Translations under genes and position numbers: made by a program
In this document: in pieces, positions 63,198 through 64,000 of the stretch
How the letters are laid out: every line of letters begins with the position of its first letter
How positions within the stretch are numbered: the stretch's first letter is position 1
The notes under the pieces: model-generated
Databases searched by the model: none
Told to the model about the DNA's origin: nothing
The model's input: the letters and a program-made list of their open reading frames with translations, nothing else
Source of the DNA: Rhizobiales bacterium Y(2018)
GTDB taxonomy: Bacteria > Pseudomonadota > Alphaproteobacteria > Rhizobiales > Aestuariivirgaceae
NCBI GenBank assembly: GCA_005502925.1
Contig: SCPD01000009.1
Location: forward strand, 186,001-250,000
Direction: 5' to 3'
Length of the DNA: 64,000 nucleotides

Positions 63198-64000
63198 AAC
63201 TGGTTCTTTCCGCTGGTGGTCGCTTGCGCGCGCAGAACATCGGTCGCGACGTGATCGACGGCGCCCGTCGCATCGATCGCCACGCGGTATATGTCGATCG
63301 CCCTCGCGATGCTGATCCAGCCCTCACGCACGTCATCGGCTACAGCTTCGCGGTCACGGGTCTCGGGCGCGCCATAACCGCCGCCGCCGCTGGTGCGTGC
63401 CACGATCCGCTCGCCATCCGCGATGCGGACCGGGCCGCAGATGTCGAGGCCGACCAGGGTGCCCGAACGCTCCCGCTTGAATTGCGCCGAGCGGGCGCCG
63501 GCGTGGCCGCCCCGGGCGCCCATCATCGGGTTCACCGAGCCGTCATTTGCGTAGATGGCCTCGAGCTCGCCTTCATGCGGGCCGTATTCGACGTCGATCC
63601 CCGGCGCGCCGCGATGGCGTCCAGCGCCTTCCGAATCGGGCGCGATCTGCCGTTTGTGAATGATGATCGGCTGTTTGAGCTCATCGATCTCGACGCTGTC
63701 GAGCAGCAATGTGCCGCCGCTGCCGAGATCGTCCATGGTCAGCCAGCCATCGGTCGCCGGTCCTCCGGCGCCGCCATTGGTGCCGGTGAATATCTGATTG
63801 ACGAAGGCCTGCTTGCCGGCGCGCCGATCGATGCCCGACACGACCGCTTCGGCAGGCGACATTCCGCTGCCGACCTCGGCCATGCCGATGCCTTCGCCAA
63901 TCTCCGCCATGGCGCGCTGCACGAGATTGCCGACCCGGTTGGCGAGATTGGTCGTGGCGACCGAGCAACTCGCCGGGTGACGCGGGATGCCGACGACGCA
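63194..64000 (-). CDS. hydantoinase B/oxoprolinase-family protein (5' part runs off the right edge)
   Basis: At least 269 C-terminal residues of a HyuB-family subunit, with RHPASCSVATTNLANRVGN, VNQIFTGTNGGAGGPATDGW and the terminal EGAGRHRGAPGIDVEYGPHEG and RTSGGGGYGAPETRD motifs. ATP-dependent hydantoin, oxoproline or N-methylhydantoin hydrolysis is the family reaction, with HyuA as partner, presumably upstream outside the window. It is coupled by ATGA to the aminotransferase. Confidence 0.9.
   Translation of the reverse strand, partial: CVVGIPRHPASCSVATTNLANRVGNLVQRAMAEIGEGIGMAEVGSGMSPAEAVVSGIDRRAGKQAFVNQIFTGTNGGAGGPATDGWLTMDDLGSGGTLLLDSVEIDELKQPIIIHKRQIAPDSEGAGRHRGAPGIDVEYGPHEGELEAIYANDGSVNPMMGARGGHAGARSAQFKRERSGTLVGLDICGPVRIADGERIVARTSGGGGYGAPETRDREAVADDVREGWISIARAIDIYRVAIDATGAVDHVATDVLRAQATTSGKNQL

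Overview
The window is a dense stretch of a high-GC alphaproteobacterial chromosome, most like Hyphomicrobiales (Rhizobiales). The evidence is a HutC-regulated hut locus with a HutF/HutG route, glx/mgs-type genes beside a type III glutamine-synthetase homologue, an HWE-family histidine kinase, OpgGH, a fused transporter/acyltransferase/ligase, and the GGATCCCGGC..GCCGGGATGACG intergenic repeats common in this class. No rRNA, tRNA, CRISPR array, transposase or phage gene was recognised. Both edges cut genes: hutU on the left and a hyuB-like gene on the right. No gene-free stretch exceeds 300 bp.

Layout. 1-7648: a complete histidine-utilisation set. hutI-hutC-hutU run leftward and hutF-hutH run rightward from a shared 44-bp intergenic region holding a HutC-type TGTATATACA palindrome. 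A CGNR zinc-finger gene lies antisense between hutH and hutG. 7649-11779: sulfate activation (cysD, cysNC) with an ornithine-cyclodeaminase-family gene translationally coupled to cysNC, and two inverted pairs of palindromic repeats. 11891-18314: XRE-cupin regulator, unknown membrane protein, mgsABC, a possible 27-aa ORF, an OsmC-like gene and gmaS. 18311-23041: quinone reductase/LysR, LacI/PhyH dioxygenase and a gluconolactonase-like protein. 23038-29393: GlxA-type AraC regulator and the heterotetrameric oxidase/dehydrogenase mgdABCD (soxBDAG-like). Together mgsABC, gmaS and mgdABCD make up the N-methylglutamate pathway, which turns methylamine into ammonium plus a C1 unit.

29412-39353: smaller units. 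These are TetR with an exported RidA-like protein, an MFS transporter, several small proteins, a DAO-family oxidoreductase, an HWE kinase with an MgtC protein, an aminotransferase, an SPW-repeat protein and an AI-2E-family permease. 39506-44620: a P5C-dehydrogenase-like enzyme and opgGH for periplasmic glucans. 44586-57642: about 13 kb of ten closely spaced leftward genes, namely the dipeptide-type ABC transporter dppABCDF, a TPP enzyme, a HAD phosphatase, an Aas-like fusion and both subunits of aconitase X. 57939-64000: a second leftward unit of hyuB, a class-III aminotransferase and a potABCD-like polyamine-type transporter.

Most of the region serves uptake and breakdown of small nitrogen compounds (histidine, methylamine, peptides or imino acids, polyamine-like compounds), feeding glutamate, ammonium and C1 pools. 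Substrates beyond the hut and sulfate genes are inferred from family and context, not shown by the sequence.
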